This document shows, in pieces, positions 21,284 through 31,750 of a DNA stretch of 64,000 nt. Every line of letters begins with the position of its first letter. The first letter of the stretch is position 1. Under the pieces are notes generated by a model. That model ran no database searches, was not told the origin of the DNA, and saw nothing but the letters and a program-made list of their open reading frames with translations. Where the stretch lies: the NCBI GenBank assembly GCA_014529385.2, contig CM043947.1, positions 99,048,036 to 99,112,035 on the forward strand, given 5' to 3'. This DNA comes from Adiantum capillus-veneris (taxonomy: Eukaryota > Streptophyta > Polypodiopsida > Polypodiales > Pteridaceae). Made by a program: the position numbers and the translations under genes.

Positions 21284-21697
21284 GGAAACTCAGAGATTAG
21301 AGAAGAAAGAAAGTATAGATGGAAACTAGAGAAACTAAAACCTCTCACAAACTAGAGAGCGAGAAAGGTATACGTTTGAAAAAAGTAGGGGATTTGTCAT
21401 TAGTGTTCTTGTTTTGAGAGCCTTCTGACATAGATTTCGTATCTTTTGACAACGCTTTTGTGAAATATAAAATAGAATAAAAGACGAGACTTCATTCCTT
21501 TGAGCCGCAAATTTAATGAGCTCTCTCGCCGAAAGCACCTAAATATAGCAGTTTCAGCCTTGTGATCAAGACATTTAGCGGTTCTCCGTCAAAATAGGAC
21601 CACCAAAACCCACAATAGAGGAGAGAAGAGTGCCATACTTTTGTATACATGTCAAATAACTATTGGACTATTCCTTAGTCCTTAGATTAACAAACAT

Positions 21698-21726
21698 CCC
21701 TTTTTGAGTCGTTTTTGGCCCTAATG
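21698..21726 (-). repeat. Right terminal inverted repeat
   Basis: These bases are an exact reverse complement of 9611-9639. Confidence 0.9.
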
Positions 21727-22197
21727 TAAAGCTCCCAGCCTTTGCTTGTTGGGTGGCTCAAGATCTACCCTCTGTCGCCTTTCTCTTTGACTCTGCTCGT
21801 GCTTGTAAGTTTTCCAAATGAGCTCTCTTTGCCTTGACTCTCTGTCATTCCTCTTTCTTCCTCTATATTTTTTGTTCTTCTTGCACTCTTTGTGCTTCCT
21901 TCTTAGCTACCTCTTTATTTCCCATGTCCCTCATTATTTTTATCCTCTTGGCCTTTCCTGCTTTAGAAATCGGGTTGCCTGGTATAACCTTGATTACTCT
22001 TTGTTTGACTCACAATACAAATCTTTGCGGCGTGGTTTCTGTGATGGCCTCAACACCAGTTGCTATGACAGAAGGAGAGGGCTCCCGATTTTGAAGCACA
22101 CCTCGGTATTCTTCTTTGGATGCTCTTGTTTCTTGTGTGGCTCAGTGTAGAGATGGAATTGGTGGGGGATCTGGTAGAGGTGTATAGTTGGCATGGT
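21727..22197 (-). other. Basic coiled-coil coding remnant
   Basis: The minus-strand frame reads NKEVAKKEAQRVQEEQK, then RAHLENLQARAESKRKATEG with in-frame stops. It is a lysine/glutamate-rich helix running up to the right inverted repeat. With the transposon removed it would run on towards the lysine/proline-rich tail and H3-like core at 9605-9200, so it may be the N-terminal part of the older element's H3-like gene. Confidence 0.4.
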
Positions 22198-24270
22198 TTA
22201 ATTGTTTGAGATCACCAAAAATATGTCGCATGGTGGTTTGATCATATTAATTCGATGGTTGGGGAGGCTATTGGGCATCAGGAGCACTAGGTTATCCACT
22301 TGTGGCTGGGGATGTGGATTTGAAGCCATAGATTTTGCATGGGGTTCTAGCTGTGTATTTTCTATGGTGTGAGTAGCTGTGGTGGTATTGATGTGCGTAG
22401 TGCCAGTGTGCTCATGTGAATCATCCATGTGGTGCAAGATATGAGTGCATACATGTTTGTGCTCGAGAGGATCTTCTACAATGTGCAAACCAGAAATGAA
22501 CTTCAAGTTGTGAGCTTTGATTTATCTAGTACTATATTTTTTTAAAACAAAAATTTAAAAACTCAATAATACCAATAAAAATCTAAAGAAACTCCAAAAT
22601 AGACAAAGTTTGAACTACGAAACCATTGATTGGGACGTCAAAAAATCACATGGCATTACAATGCATGTTTACAGTAGAAGTGATTAGTGCTAGAGTTTTA
22701 TTCGTTCTCCATCCAACACCTACCATTTTGTCGCCTTGTCTTCAACCATCGTCGGAAATGAGCTTTCACTAGAAACACTTGTGGCTGGGGATGTGGATTT
22801 GAAGCTGTAGATTTTTCATGGGGTTCTGGCTGTGTATTTTCTATGGTGTGAGTAGCTGTGGTGGTATTGATGTGCGTAGTGCCAGTGTGCTCATGTGAAT
22901 CGTCCATGTGGTGCAAGATATGAGTGCGTACATGTTTGTGCTCGAGAGGATCTTCTAGAATGTGCAAACCAGAAATGAACTTCAAGTTGTGAGCTTTGAT
23001 TTATATAGTACTAGAATTAAAAGAAAAAAACTTAAAAACTCAATAATACCAATAAAAATTTAAAGGAACTCCAAAATAGACAAAGTTTGAACTACAAAAC
23101 CATTGATTGGGACGTCAACAAATCACATGGCATTACAATGCATGTTTATAGTAGAAGTGGTTAGTGTTAGAAATTTATTGGTTCTCCATCCAACACCTGC
23201 CATTTTGTCGCCTTGTCTTCAACCATCGTCGGAATTGAGCTTTTGCACTAGAAACATGATATGATTGTGATCGCCTCAAGCTAATCACTTTCTCTATTTT
23301 GTGTTTCAAACTTCTTTGCACTTTAGTCTTCTTTCTTTCTCTCCCCGCTAAAACTCTGCAGAACCAATTGAACATTTTATGTAAAGCATTTCTCTTTTTC
23401 CTCCCACCTCCATGCCATGTATTTTTAAAATGCATTGCTTTTTCTTGATAGTGTGAGCGCTCCATTCCTTGGCTACTCCAGATGCCCAATGAACTGAATG
23501 TGTCAAGAAAAAATAAGCTATGAGCAAAAAGAATGTGCTGAAAAAATAATAAAACTTTAGTTCAAACACTGATGTTTTTTATTGCAAAGACAAAGTGTTC
23601 AACCCACGATGTAATGTGTTATGTGTGTCTCCCCCTAGGCATCCACCATTTGCGTTGTGAAACTTTTGATTACAAACTTTAAGGTGGATATCTGAGCACA
23701 AGTTAGCTTTTCCTTTTCAAGAAAACAAAAACTATCATCTATAGACTACTACACATGAGCATGCTTAAATCCTAGGGCTGCTTTATTACCTCTGTAGGTG
23801 TTAATGTCACACACCTTTTTCTCCTCAAGAGTGTACACATGCACATTTATGAAAGGAATCGGTAGAATAGGATCCCAATTTGGATCATCCATGTCTCGAT
23901 TAGGGGGTACACTCTGGCTACAACTGAGGATACCTTGAAACCATTGTTGTAGTGATTTACCCATTGTTTGTGTAGTGGCACACCTTTCATAGAGTTGACT
24001 ACAGCTTTTCCACCCTTACCCTTATCGCCCTTTGACTTGATGGCCCTTCCATCCTTTCCCTCAATTCCTAACGAGACTTTATTGTTGAAGCAGTAAATGC
24101 ATGGAAAGAGGGTCATTGTACCTTGCTTGCACCCTAACATACACTTGAGATTTTCAAGTCTCCTGCCAAATGCCACTCCACTTGGAAAGTTTTTTTCTTA
24201 TATTTTTTAGGAGGTTTAGATAGGTCCACAAAAAATCTATTAAGATCTGAATATTTATCCATTTTCCTCT
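22198..24270 (-). pseudogene. CxxC transposase-like gene of older element
   Basis: Read from right to left, the minus strand gives FQVEWHLAGDLK followed (after a shift) by LKCMLG and CIYC near 24180-24085. Next come DPNWDPILPIPFINVHVYTL near 23895-23830, VDA-stop-GETHITHY near 23640, SSQGMERSHYQEKA and GGGRKKRNALHKMFNWFCR near 23480-23350, and a tail with FRRWLKTRRQNGRCWMEN. Each block parallels the forward gene at 10543-14603 in the same order (FFVEWHLSADLK, CLYC, WDPILTIDLKNVHICTM, DAWGAKDITYYL, THGMEKSHYQ, GGGQRRSNALKELFNW). Several frameshifts and a Trp-to-stop change disable it. A Thr/His/Pro-rich C-terminal exon (HEHTGTTHINTTTATHTIE) follows and is duplicated. Confidence 0.7.
22299..23255. 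repeat. Tandem duplication of a ~480-bp segment
   Basis: 22299-22778 and 22779-23255 start with cttgtggctggggatgtgga and share the histidine-rich exon and the following AT-rich intron-like part with few differences. Each ends with the ttctccatccaacacct / cgccttgtcttcaaccatcg exon end. Both copies keep similar open frames on the minus strand. Confidence 0.9.
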
Positions 24271-25475
24271 TGGCTTGGATATCCCCTTGATAAGAAGTGG
24301 TCACTCTTTATTTTGTGAAACTAGAGTGTCTAGTGAGTTTTTAGAGGTGGCCAATAACTAGTTCATCATGTCTAATTCCTTTTTTGCAAAAGCACTTTAT
24401 CAAATTCTTGATGTGAAATGGTAGGAGAACCTTTTAGTTTATGGATAATTGAGATATGCTCATTCTTAGAGTCATAAGAATCTAGATTATAAGAGAAGAC
24501 GCTTGTATTGTTGAAGAGTTAACTGGGGGATTTTGTGGGGTGGCCGAGGAGAGAGAATCCCTTTGGTCTTCTTTGTTTATGGGAGCATTGGGGGCTGGTG
24601 GGGAGAACACTTTTTTCAAACTTCTTCATATTATCTGTCATAAGACACATTTGAGGCATTAGTGATGTCTAAAGGGTTGAATATATCTTCCAATTGCACC
24701 CCAAATATGTTAGCAACCATATTATTGGTTGTATGTCCTAAGGGAGGGGTATTGTTTTGTTTACTTTTGATAGGATTTCTTCCTGTAATTTGAGCCTAGC
24801 CCTATTAAAGTGGGGTTGCTTTTTTTTGGGTCAAGAATTTTGATCAGATGACCTTGTTGGAAGTAGCGAAAGCACGCAGTAAATATATTTTTGTAGATGA
24901 GCTGTTGGAGGTGCAGTTAGTTTCCAATTGAATCCTTCAATATGAAAACTTTTTTTAGCACTAGATTTGTAATTCTCCACAAAATTGGCTAAAGCCACAA
25001 GAATGACCTATATCAAGATTCTAGTGAATGAAACATGAATTTTATATAAGACATGAAGACCTCATAGAACTTCTTACTTATGGGTTTAAGATATCACACA
25101 AGTTTCCAAATACACAATTTACATGAAAATCTAAAAAACAAAAAATGTGTTTTTCTAAACTTCGCAACCTATATATAAAAATGCACGTACCTAGTTAACT
25201 TGGAAGAGAAAAAAAAGTCAACAATCTTTGAGTATGGATTCAAAACGCTCGGTACATCTGCCACATATCTATTGAGGAATTTTCCAAAGAACTTTGGGGT
25301 TGCTTAACAATGATTTTATTTAATTCCAAAAGAAAATAGAAAACAATTTGTCATGACTCCAAAAATTAATTGTTGAAGATGGCCATGGACAGACACCTTC
25401 AAACCTTCATTTGGCTTTGTATTATTTTTTATCAACTTTTGTTGAGTGTTGTGCATAATTACTTGAAAGCATTTT
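24271..25475 (-). other. Decayed coding DNA between two old element genes
   Basis: Scattered minus-strand fragments can be read (for example VANIFGVQLEDIFNPLDITN near 24705-24650 and SPPAPNAP/INKEDQ near 24600), but no open frame survives. It probably holds the 5' part of the CxxC gene and the spacer to the transposase gene upstream. Confidence 0.35.
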
Positions 25476-26398
25476 CTATTTAGATAAGTAAAGTAGTGTT
25501 GCAGAAGTGTTTACAAAAGTCTCTAAAAGCCACAAATTGGCTATTTTGGGAATTTTCCACCAATGCACCAAATGCTTTAATCCATAGGTAAAATTTGAGA
25601 GCAAAGTGAAGAAAATATACCTACCCTTTATGAAATTTGAAAATGGAATGGGGTTCTTCTTAGAAGACACTGACCTCGGCTTATTACCTATAAATGACTT
25701 TTAGATCTTCATAGAAAATTATTACGAAGATACTGTAAACACTAGTGAGCATGTGTCTAGATTCCTCATAATGGAGCATATATTTCTTGAGGACATCAAG
25801 AGGATGTCTTTGGTCATGGTATAATCGAATCATCACCCAATCCTTTAGATGGTTAAACCAAACTTCTAGCTCAACATCCCCAATCATGGCAAAGTTTTTA
25901 GAATTTTGAGGGTTATACTAGATTGGCTCTAATGGGATCTTAATTCCAAAAAATGGTCCTTCGTTCTTGGGTCTCGAGGACCAAACAATTGCATCTACAC
26001 TTTCCAACACTTGTGGGTCCCTTATAATTCACAACCCAGAAATCTTTCCAACATATAGTGTAAGCTTGAGCATTTTTCATTTTACTCTTTCTCAAGGCCA
26101 GGTGCCCAATATTGAATCAAATGTTTTTTGTAGTTTGGTGATTTAGGCTCATTATCAATGCTAGATAAATCCATTGCAAGCCAAACCAAATAGACTTTTG
26201 TGTCACTAGGAAATAACATTACAAAGTCACCTTGGTGCACATCAGTAATAGGACAAAACTTTTCTCTTGGTCTATCTTGTTGAGGACCACAAAAATGATC
26301 TTTCTACTCTTCACGGCCAAGGAATCTTTTTGCTTCTTGTTGTAAATTCATTGTAGTGCTTTGTAAGAGAACAATTCTTGAGTTTTTGGCCAATTTTT
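25476..26398 (-). pseudogene. 3' part of decayed DDE-type transposase gene
   Basis: The minus strand reads CPITDVHQGDFVMLFPSD..VYLVWLAMDL, then KKHLIQYWAPG, a cysteine-containing block, and an open frame 25887-25684 (MIGDVELEVWFNHLKDWVM). Stops lie between the parts. It is continuous with the coding remnant at 31751-33600 once the copia element between 26399 and 31750 is disregarded, because the copia target duplication TTTTT borders both. The DFVMLFPSD..VWL module looks like a small chromo- or BAH-like beta domain at the C-terminus; that is inference. Confidence 0.5.
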
Positions 26399-26627
26399 TG
26401 TAGAGTGCGCAGGTGATGGAGAAGGTAGAAAAGAAGACTACGCACACACACCAACACACATCGAGACACACACACACAATTGTTACCCTACAACAGCCAT
26501 TCAACGAGCTGCTCTTCTCTTCTTCTCCTTTTAACTATTATCCAAAGTATATTTACAACATAGTATAGTCAGTGTCCAGCCGCCCATAGCACAATGGACA
26601 TATTCTTTAACATCATATTCTTTAACA
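26399..26627 (-). repeat. 3' LTR of reverse copia
   Basis: 229 bp, with an (AC)n microsatellite in the middle (cacacacacacac near 26467). Its partner is at 31522-31750. Confidence 0.95.
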
Positions 26628-27092
26628 CTCCCCCTCAAGCTCAGAGTGAGCTTGCATATGATGGATTCCCAATGCTTCACGAAAGTAGAAAAACTTCTCC
26701 TTTCCAAGAGCTTTTGTGAATATATCCGCAACTTGATCATTTGTCTTCACATACACCAAATCAATCTCATTTGCCAAAACTTTTTCTTTAACGAAGTGAT
26801 AATGTACCTCAATGTGTTTAGTGCGAGCATGGTAGACTGGATTCTTTGCCAACATGATGCTGCTAATATTGTCACAGTATATAATGACACTATCAAGATA
26901 GTCAAAAGCAAAGTCTACCATTATTGTCAAGTAAACAAGTCTTCCAACCATCTTGCGGTACATAGTGACATCCTCAATGTAATGTCCATCATCAAACAAC
27001 TTCACATTTTGATCAAGAGGTATATCAACCGGTTTGCACGCTGTCATCCCATACTTCTCAAGCATATCCAACGCGTATTGTCTTTGTATCAT
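26628..27092 (-). pseudogene. Copia RNase H end, internally deleted
   Basis: The frame reads KYGMTACKPVDIPLDQNVKL and YRKMVGRLVYLT, then jumps straight to IIYCDNISSIMLAKNPVYHARTKHIEVHYHFVKE and DQVADIFTKAL. The usual ADWAG..STSG..SKKQ..SS-EAEY portion of copia RNase H is missing, so about 90 codons were lost without breaking the frame. The catalytic residues in that part are gone. Confidence 0.85.
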
Positions 27093-27921
27093 CCAAATAA
27101 TGTATTGACAATTTCAATTCCCAAGAAATATCTCAACTCACCAAGGTCCTTCATGTTGAATTCTCTCAACAAACTCTTCTTGACATGCAAAATTTGCTCA
27201 TCATGACTTCCAGTGAGAATCAAGTCATCAACATAGGTAACAATAACGACGATCTCTCCATCAACATGCTTCAAAACTAATGAGTGATCAGCAGTAGACT
27301 GTTTAAATCCAATCTTCTTCAAGAATCTGGTTATCTTTTCACACCAAGCTCTAGATGCTTGCTTCAAACCATACAATGCTTTCTTCAATTTACACACATA
27401 ATATGGAAACTCTGGATGTTGATAACCCTCTGGCTGTATCATATAAACTTCTTCTTCCAAGTCACCATTCAAGAATGCATTATCCACATCCATTTGCCGT
27501 AACTTTCAACCAAATATACTTGCCATTGCTATCACCAATCTGACTGTTGTCATCTTTGCAAAACTGGACTAAATGTCTCATCATAATCAAGACCTTTTGT
27601 TTGTGCATAACCTTTAGCAACAAGCCTCGCTTTGTATCTTTCCACACTACCATCTGACTTTCACTTGACTTTGTATACCCATTTTGAACCAATTGCTTTC
27701 TTTCCACTTGGCAAGCGAACCAAATCCCAAGTTTCATTCTTCACAAGAGCATCCATCTCATCATCCATAGCTGACTCCCATTCCGATTTTCCAATTGCCT
27801 CTTGAAAACATGTAGGCTCTTTATGTTTCACACATGAAACCATGTATGCATAATGTGTACGCATGTAACCGTTGTATGTCAATCTATCAACTAGATAACG
27901 CACCCTCTCTGATCTTCTCAA
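27089..27921 (-). pseudogene. Copia reverse transcriptase, frameshifted
   Basis: 27921-27661 gives WESAMDDEMDALVKNETWDL and GSKWVYKVK. A stop follows, then a shifted frame (27737-27480, [20 protein letters not shown]) with damaged sequence. 27493-27089 reads MDVDNAFLNGDLEEEVYM, KALYGLKQASRAW, the catalytic YVDDLILTG and LGELRYFLGIEI. The YVDD core is intact, but at least two disablements separate it from integrase and RNase H. Confidence 0.9.
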
Positions 27922-29226
27922 CTATGGTGCACTCTTCTCTTCAACTCTTGCATATGGGGGTACATATTTATCAATATGCTTACTGCCAGGTGTCCTCAAA
28001 TGTGGTAAACCATGTTCTTCATTGAGGCTTTCATCTCCAGAACTCTCTTCAACCACTTTCTTCTTTCCTTGTTCGTCTTGCTTCTTATCTAGCAAATGAC
28101 CACTCCATGGGTTGACACTTCCTGTACTCTCCTCTGCCATATGTGGTCCTGAAATAGTTGATGGTCCTGGCTTATCAACAACATGACGCACATTCTCTTG
28201 CTCTTCATACTCATCTTCTATCATCACTGGCTTTGGTTTATACCATGGTTCATGCTCACAAAATATGACATCTCTACTGACATAAACTTGTCTTGTCGTA
28301 GGATCATAGCACTTGTAACCTTTCTTTTCAACTGGGTAGCCCAAGAATATACACTTCACTGCCTTTGGCTCCATCTTATTTCTTGCTTCATTTGGCACAT
28401 GAACATAGCAAACACATCCAAAAACTTTTATGTAAGAAACTATTGGCTTGATCCCATAAAATCTCTCATAAGGTGAAATTTCATGAATGGCAGCTGTTGG
28501 TGTTCGATTCATAATGTGTACTGCTGTATGAACCCCTTCATCCCAATATGTTAATGGCATATTCATCTCATTCATCATGGCTCTTGCAATCTCTGTTATG
28601 ACTCTATTCTTTCTCTCGACAACTCCATTTTGCTGTGGTGTGTATCTGCAAGTAATCTGTCTTCTTATGTCTTGTTCACGTAAGTAATCATCAAAACTGT
28701 GTGACATGTACTCTCCCCCTCCATCTATATGTAGGCATTTAATTTGACAACCATTCTCTTTCTCAACCATAACTTTGAACTCCAAGAATACCTCAAATGC
28801 CTCTGACTTTGCCTTTAGAAAGTAAACCCATGTCATTCTGCTATAATCATCCGTAAATGTGATAAAATATCGACAACCATTTGGCGTAGCATGATCACAA
28901 GGTCCCCAAATATCTGAATGAACAATTTTCAAAGGACTTTGGCTAATTCTCCCCCTCTTTGGAAATGGTAAACGAGATTGCTTTCCAATTTGACAAGCTT
29001 CACAAACATGATCAAAATTCAATCTGCCAAACTTTGGTAATCCACGTACAATTTGATTTGATTGCATATGCTTTAGTCTTCTAAAATTGACATGAACAAT
29101 CCTCTTATGCCATAAGTCTACCCAATTATCTTGAGTGGTTGATTTGTTTGCATACATACCACTGTGTAAACATGGATCTACAGCTTCCAATGAGAACAAG
29201 TGACCTTTCTTTCTTCCACGTGCCAA
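27922..29226 (-). pseudogene. Copia integrase
   Basis: Open frame of 434 codons. The HHCC zinc part (LWHKRIVHVNFRRL...CEACQIGKQ) is followed by the catalytic core with VHSDIWGPC, the second acidic site as HIDGGGEYMS (normally SDNGGEY) and QQNGVVERKNR. A GKGR-like C-terminal extension (EPKAVKCIFLGYPVEKKGYKCYDP) and an acidic linker complete it. Integrase inserts the cDNA. Upstream it is cut from the protease by a stop near 29270. Confidence 0.9.
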
Positions 29227-29271
29227 TATCTTGCCTGGTCTGCGTTTGTGAAACTCCTCTATGAAGCAGCC

Positions 29272-30695
29272 CTAACGATTAAAACGGACTTGCAACCCTT
29301 GATCTGTCATTTGTCCAGCTGATGCTAAATTCTTTGTGATTGAAGGCACATATAGAACATCTCCCAATGTGTTGTATGTCCCGTCTTTTTCTAGCAATGG
29401 AGCTGAACCAACATGTGTAATCCGATGCATAGTATCATCACCTGTAGCAACAAACTCATCCTCTTCTAATTTCTCTTTTCTGTCAAACCATTCACCATGA
29501 TATGTCATATGATTTGTGGCACCACTATCTAAATACCAATCATCTGTATGAAGTGGCTCCACCATGCTTCCAACAACATGCTCCATAGGAAATAAATGTC
29601 CACTCAATCTATATTTTGACCATGAGGATTGTATCCAGCAAAGTTTCCTCCATGTCAGCCATAACCTCGGCCTCTTCCACCACAATCACGATTTTTATTT
29701 AGCCTTGTATAACATTCTCTTTCAAAGTGACCATAAATGCCACATCTGTTACAATATCCATCTCTTTGAGGATGTACAAATCGTCCACCTCCACGTCCAC
29801 GAGTTCGGGCTCTCCCCTTGCCTCTTTGGCTATAATCATTGTAACTTTGACTTTGTTGGTTTTGCCATTGACCTCTTCCAGCATTGTTTCCACGACCATA
29901 GTTTCCTCTTCCACCTCTATTGTTTCCACGACCTCTAGAGTAAAAAACCTGATCTTTGGAATTGTTATTTGATGTAGAAGGACCTGACTTGCCTAACTTC
30001 ACCTCTTCTTGCAAACAAAGGTTTACTAACTCTTCAAAATCAGGCATGTGTCCTCGAACAGATATAGATGTATCCAATGACTTCTATTCCGGTCCCAAAC
30101 CATTCAATGTCACCGAAACTAAGTTATCATCTGGAACTTCAACATTAATGCTCGCAAGATCTTTCTGTATTTGCTTTATATCTATCACATAATCTGATAT
30201 GGATCTATTTCCTCGCCATACACAATGTAACCTTTGCTTCAAGTGAACTTTTTGTGGTTCTGTATTGGAGTTGTTCATTCTTGCTAGTATCTCCAATGCT
30301 TCCTTTGGAGATTAAGCCTTCTTCACATGTGGTATAAAAAAGTCATTAATGCATAGTGAAATCCAATGCATCACTTTCCTTGAATTCTCGATCCACTTGT
30401 TGTAAGCTTCTACTCGTGCTTGCTATGTTTTATGTACTTCAACATTCTCTCTATTTGGTTCCAAACCAACCTCGGGACACTCTTGTTCACCTGTAATATA
30501 ATCCCATAAACCTTTGCCCATGATAAAGTTCTCCATCTTGTAAGACCATATGCTATAGTTCTCTCTGGTCCGCTTCTCTCCAACAATCTGTGTGACTTCA
30601 GTTGAACTTTCTGCCATCTTCACTCTCTCAATTTCTTCCAAAGGATTTTGACAAAATTTCGGCAGAGTTTCGTTTGTATTTGGACAATATCTCAA
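29272..30695 (-). pseudogene. Copia gag and protease
   Basis: 30695-30423 starts with gag (MAESSTEVTQIVG; NYSIWSYKMENFIMGKGLWDYI). After a stop, 30296-30084 and 30077-29655 continue: MNNSNTEPQKVHLKQRLHCV, an RGRG/GRGN-rich RNA-binding stretch and the zinc knuckle CNRCGIYGHFEREC (CX2CX4HX4C). 29685-29272 is the aspartic protease with WYLDSGATNHMTYHGEW. Three breaks separate these frames. Confidence 0.9.
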
Positions 30696-31521
30696 GTGAC
30701 AATCTCAACCAAAGTGCTCATAAACACTGACATAAAATCTCTCACTACCAAGGGAAAATCCATTGACTCACTTTGCCACAGACTGACTCAGTACTATGCA
30801 TAAATACTCTAAAACAATGTCCACATGGACCTGTATGCAAATGCAATCCATACGCTGTCCTGTACCACATATCCATACATCCACCTTCTTCCCATAGTCG
30901 TAAACGACATATGAGGTCTTTCGCGGGGCCAGTCGGGGGTTCGCTCCAGTACCTAATCCACCTTGCCAAGGTACCAAAGCTCCCAAGGCAAGGCTTCAAA
31001 AAACCTCACTTGACCCTCACAAAGGCTGCAATTTTTCAAAATACATTGACTGCATATCCATACATAACCACAAAGTACTCAATCTGACAATATAACCGCC
31101 TCAACTTCTTCTCACAACCTTTCTTACATAGGCGGCTGTCCATAACGGACCCACAACAACCAAACATAATCTTCGATAACACAATATCATGATGCAAAAG
31201 CTCTATGTCGCTCTCCAAAACCTGTGTAAATGCTGAATTCTTCACCTGTAACCTGTAAATCTACCGCCGAGTGCAAAACTGGATATCTCCTATGCTTGTG
31301 TGAGCTGGCTGTTTACTGCAAAAAATTACAGATTTTGGAAAATTTGAGTATGCCAATGCGTCCGGAATGCCCAAAAACATAAAGATAGACTCCTGGATCA
31401 CTGTATTCCGAGTTCGGGTGAGGGGGTTATGACCAAAAAACCTCTCTTTTTTGCTGTTTTCCAGAGCTGCGGAAACCTGTGTATTGACTGTAGCTCCTTA
31501 AATTGAGCTCTGATATGACTT
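30696..31521 (-). other. Copia leader and primer site
   Basis: Non-coding leader between the 5' LTR and gag of the reverse copia. The primer site just inside the LTR is a worn match to the iMet site (aagtcatatcagagctc on minus at 31505-31521). Confidence 0.7.
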
Positions 31522-31750
31522 TGTAGAGTGCACAGGTGATGGAGAAGGTAGAAAAGAAGACTACGCACACACACCAACACACATCGAGACACACACACAC
31601 AATCGTTACCCTGCAGCAGCCATTCAACGAGCTGCTCTTCTCTTCTTCTCTTTTTAACTATTATCCAAAGTATATTTACAACATAGTATAGTCAGTGTCC
31701 AGCCGCCCATAGCACAATGGACATATTCTTTAACATCATATTCTTTAACA
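31522..31750 (-). repeat. 5' LTR of reverse copia
   Basis: 229 bp and nearly identical to 26399-26627. Confidence 0.95.

Larger units (their letters stand above)
9611..21726. mobile_element. Large DNA transposon with H3/C48/SPKK gene
   Basis: The ends are perfect 29-bp inverted repeats (9611-9639 and 21698-21726, starting CATTAGGGCCAAAAACGACT). Between them lie transcription units in the order forward (9984-14603), reverse (16276-14696), forward (17497-19812), reverse (21283-20025), each spliced or in frames typical of genes. A 2.2 kb LTR element inserted later (11255-13473), so the original length was about 9.9 kb. The outer two bases may be a TA target duplication (ta before GGGCC and ta after GGCCC), but longer duplications are not evident. 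The set (CxxC transposase-like protein, C48 protease, chromatin-mimic protein) recalls large eukaryotic transposons that carry Ulp1-type proteases, such as KDZ, CACTA and Polinton types. I cannot place it in a named superfamily. Confidence 0.75.
26399..31750 (-). mobile_element. Ty1/copia element, reverse orientation
   Basis: Two 229-bp LTRs (26399-26627 and 31522-31750) begin TGTAGAGTGC and end TTCTTTAACA. They differ at only about five positions, so insertion is fairly recent. The target duplication is TTTTT (26394-26398, 31751-31755). On the minus strand the order is LTR, degenerate iMet primer site (atatcagagctc, near 31503-31514), leader, gag, protease, integrase, reverse transcriptase, RNase H, polypurine tract gagggggag (26628-26637), LTR. 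Gag-pol carries several stops and shifts and an RNase H deletion, so the copy is not autonomous. Confidence 0.95.

Noticed and set aside
9611-21726. Endogenous giant-virus segment
   Set aside because: Histone-like genes occur in some giant viruses, but here the genes have spliceosomal introns, the segment has transposon-type inverted ends, and no capsid, ATPase or viral polymerase is seen.
29564-29972. Plus-strand frames over the copia gag
   Set aside because: They are shadows of the reverse-strand gag glycine/arginine-rich and zinc-knuckle region.
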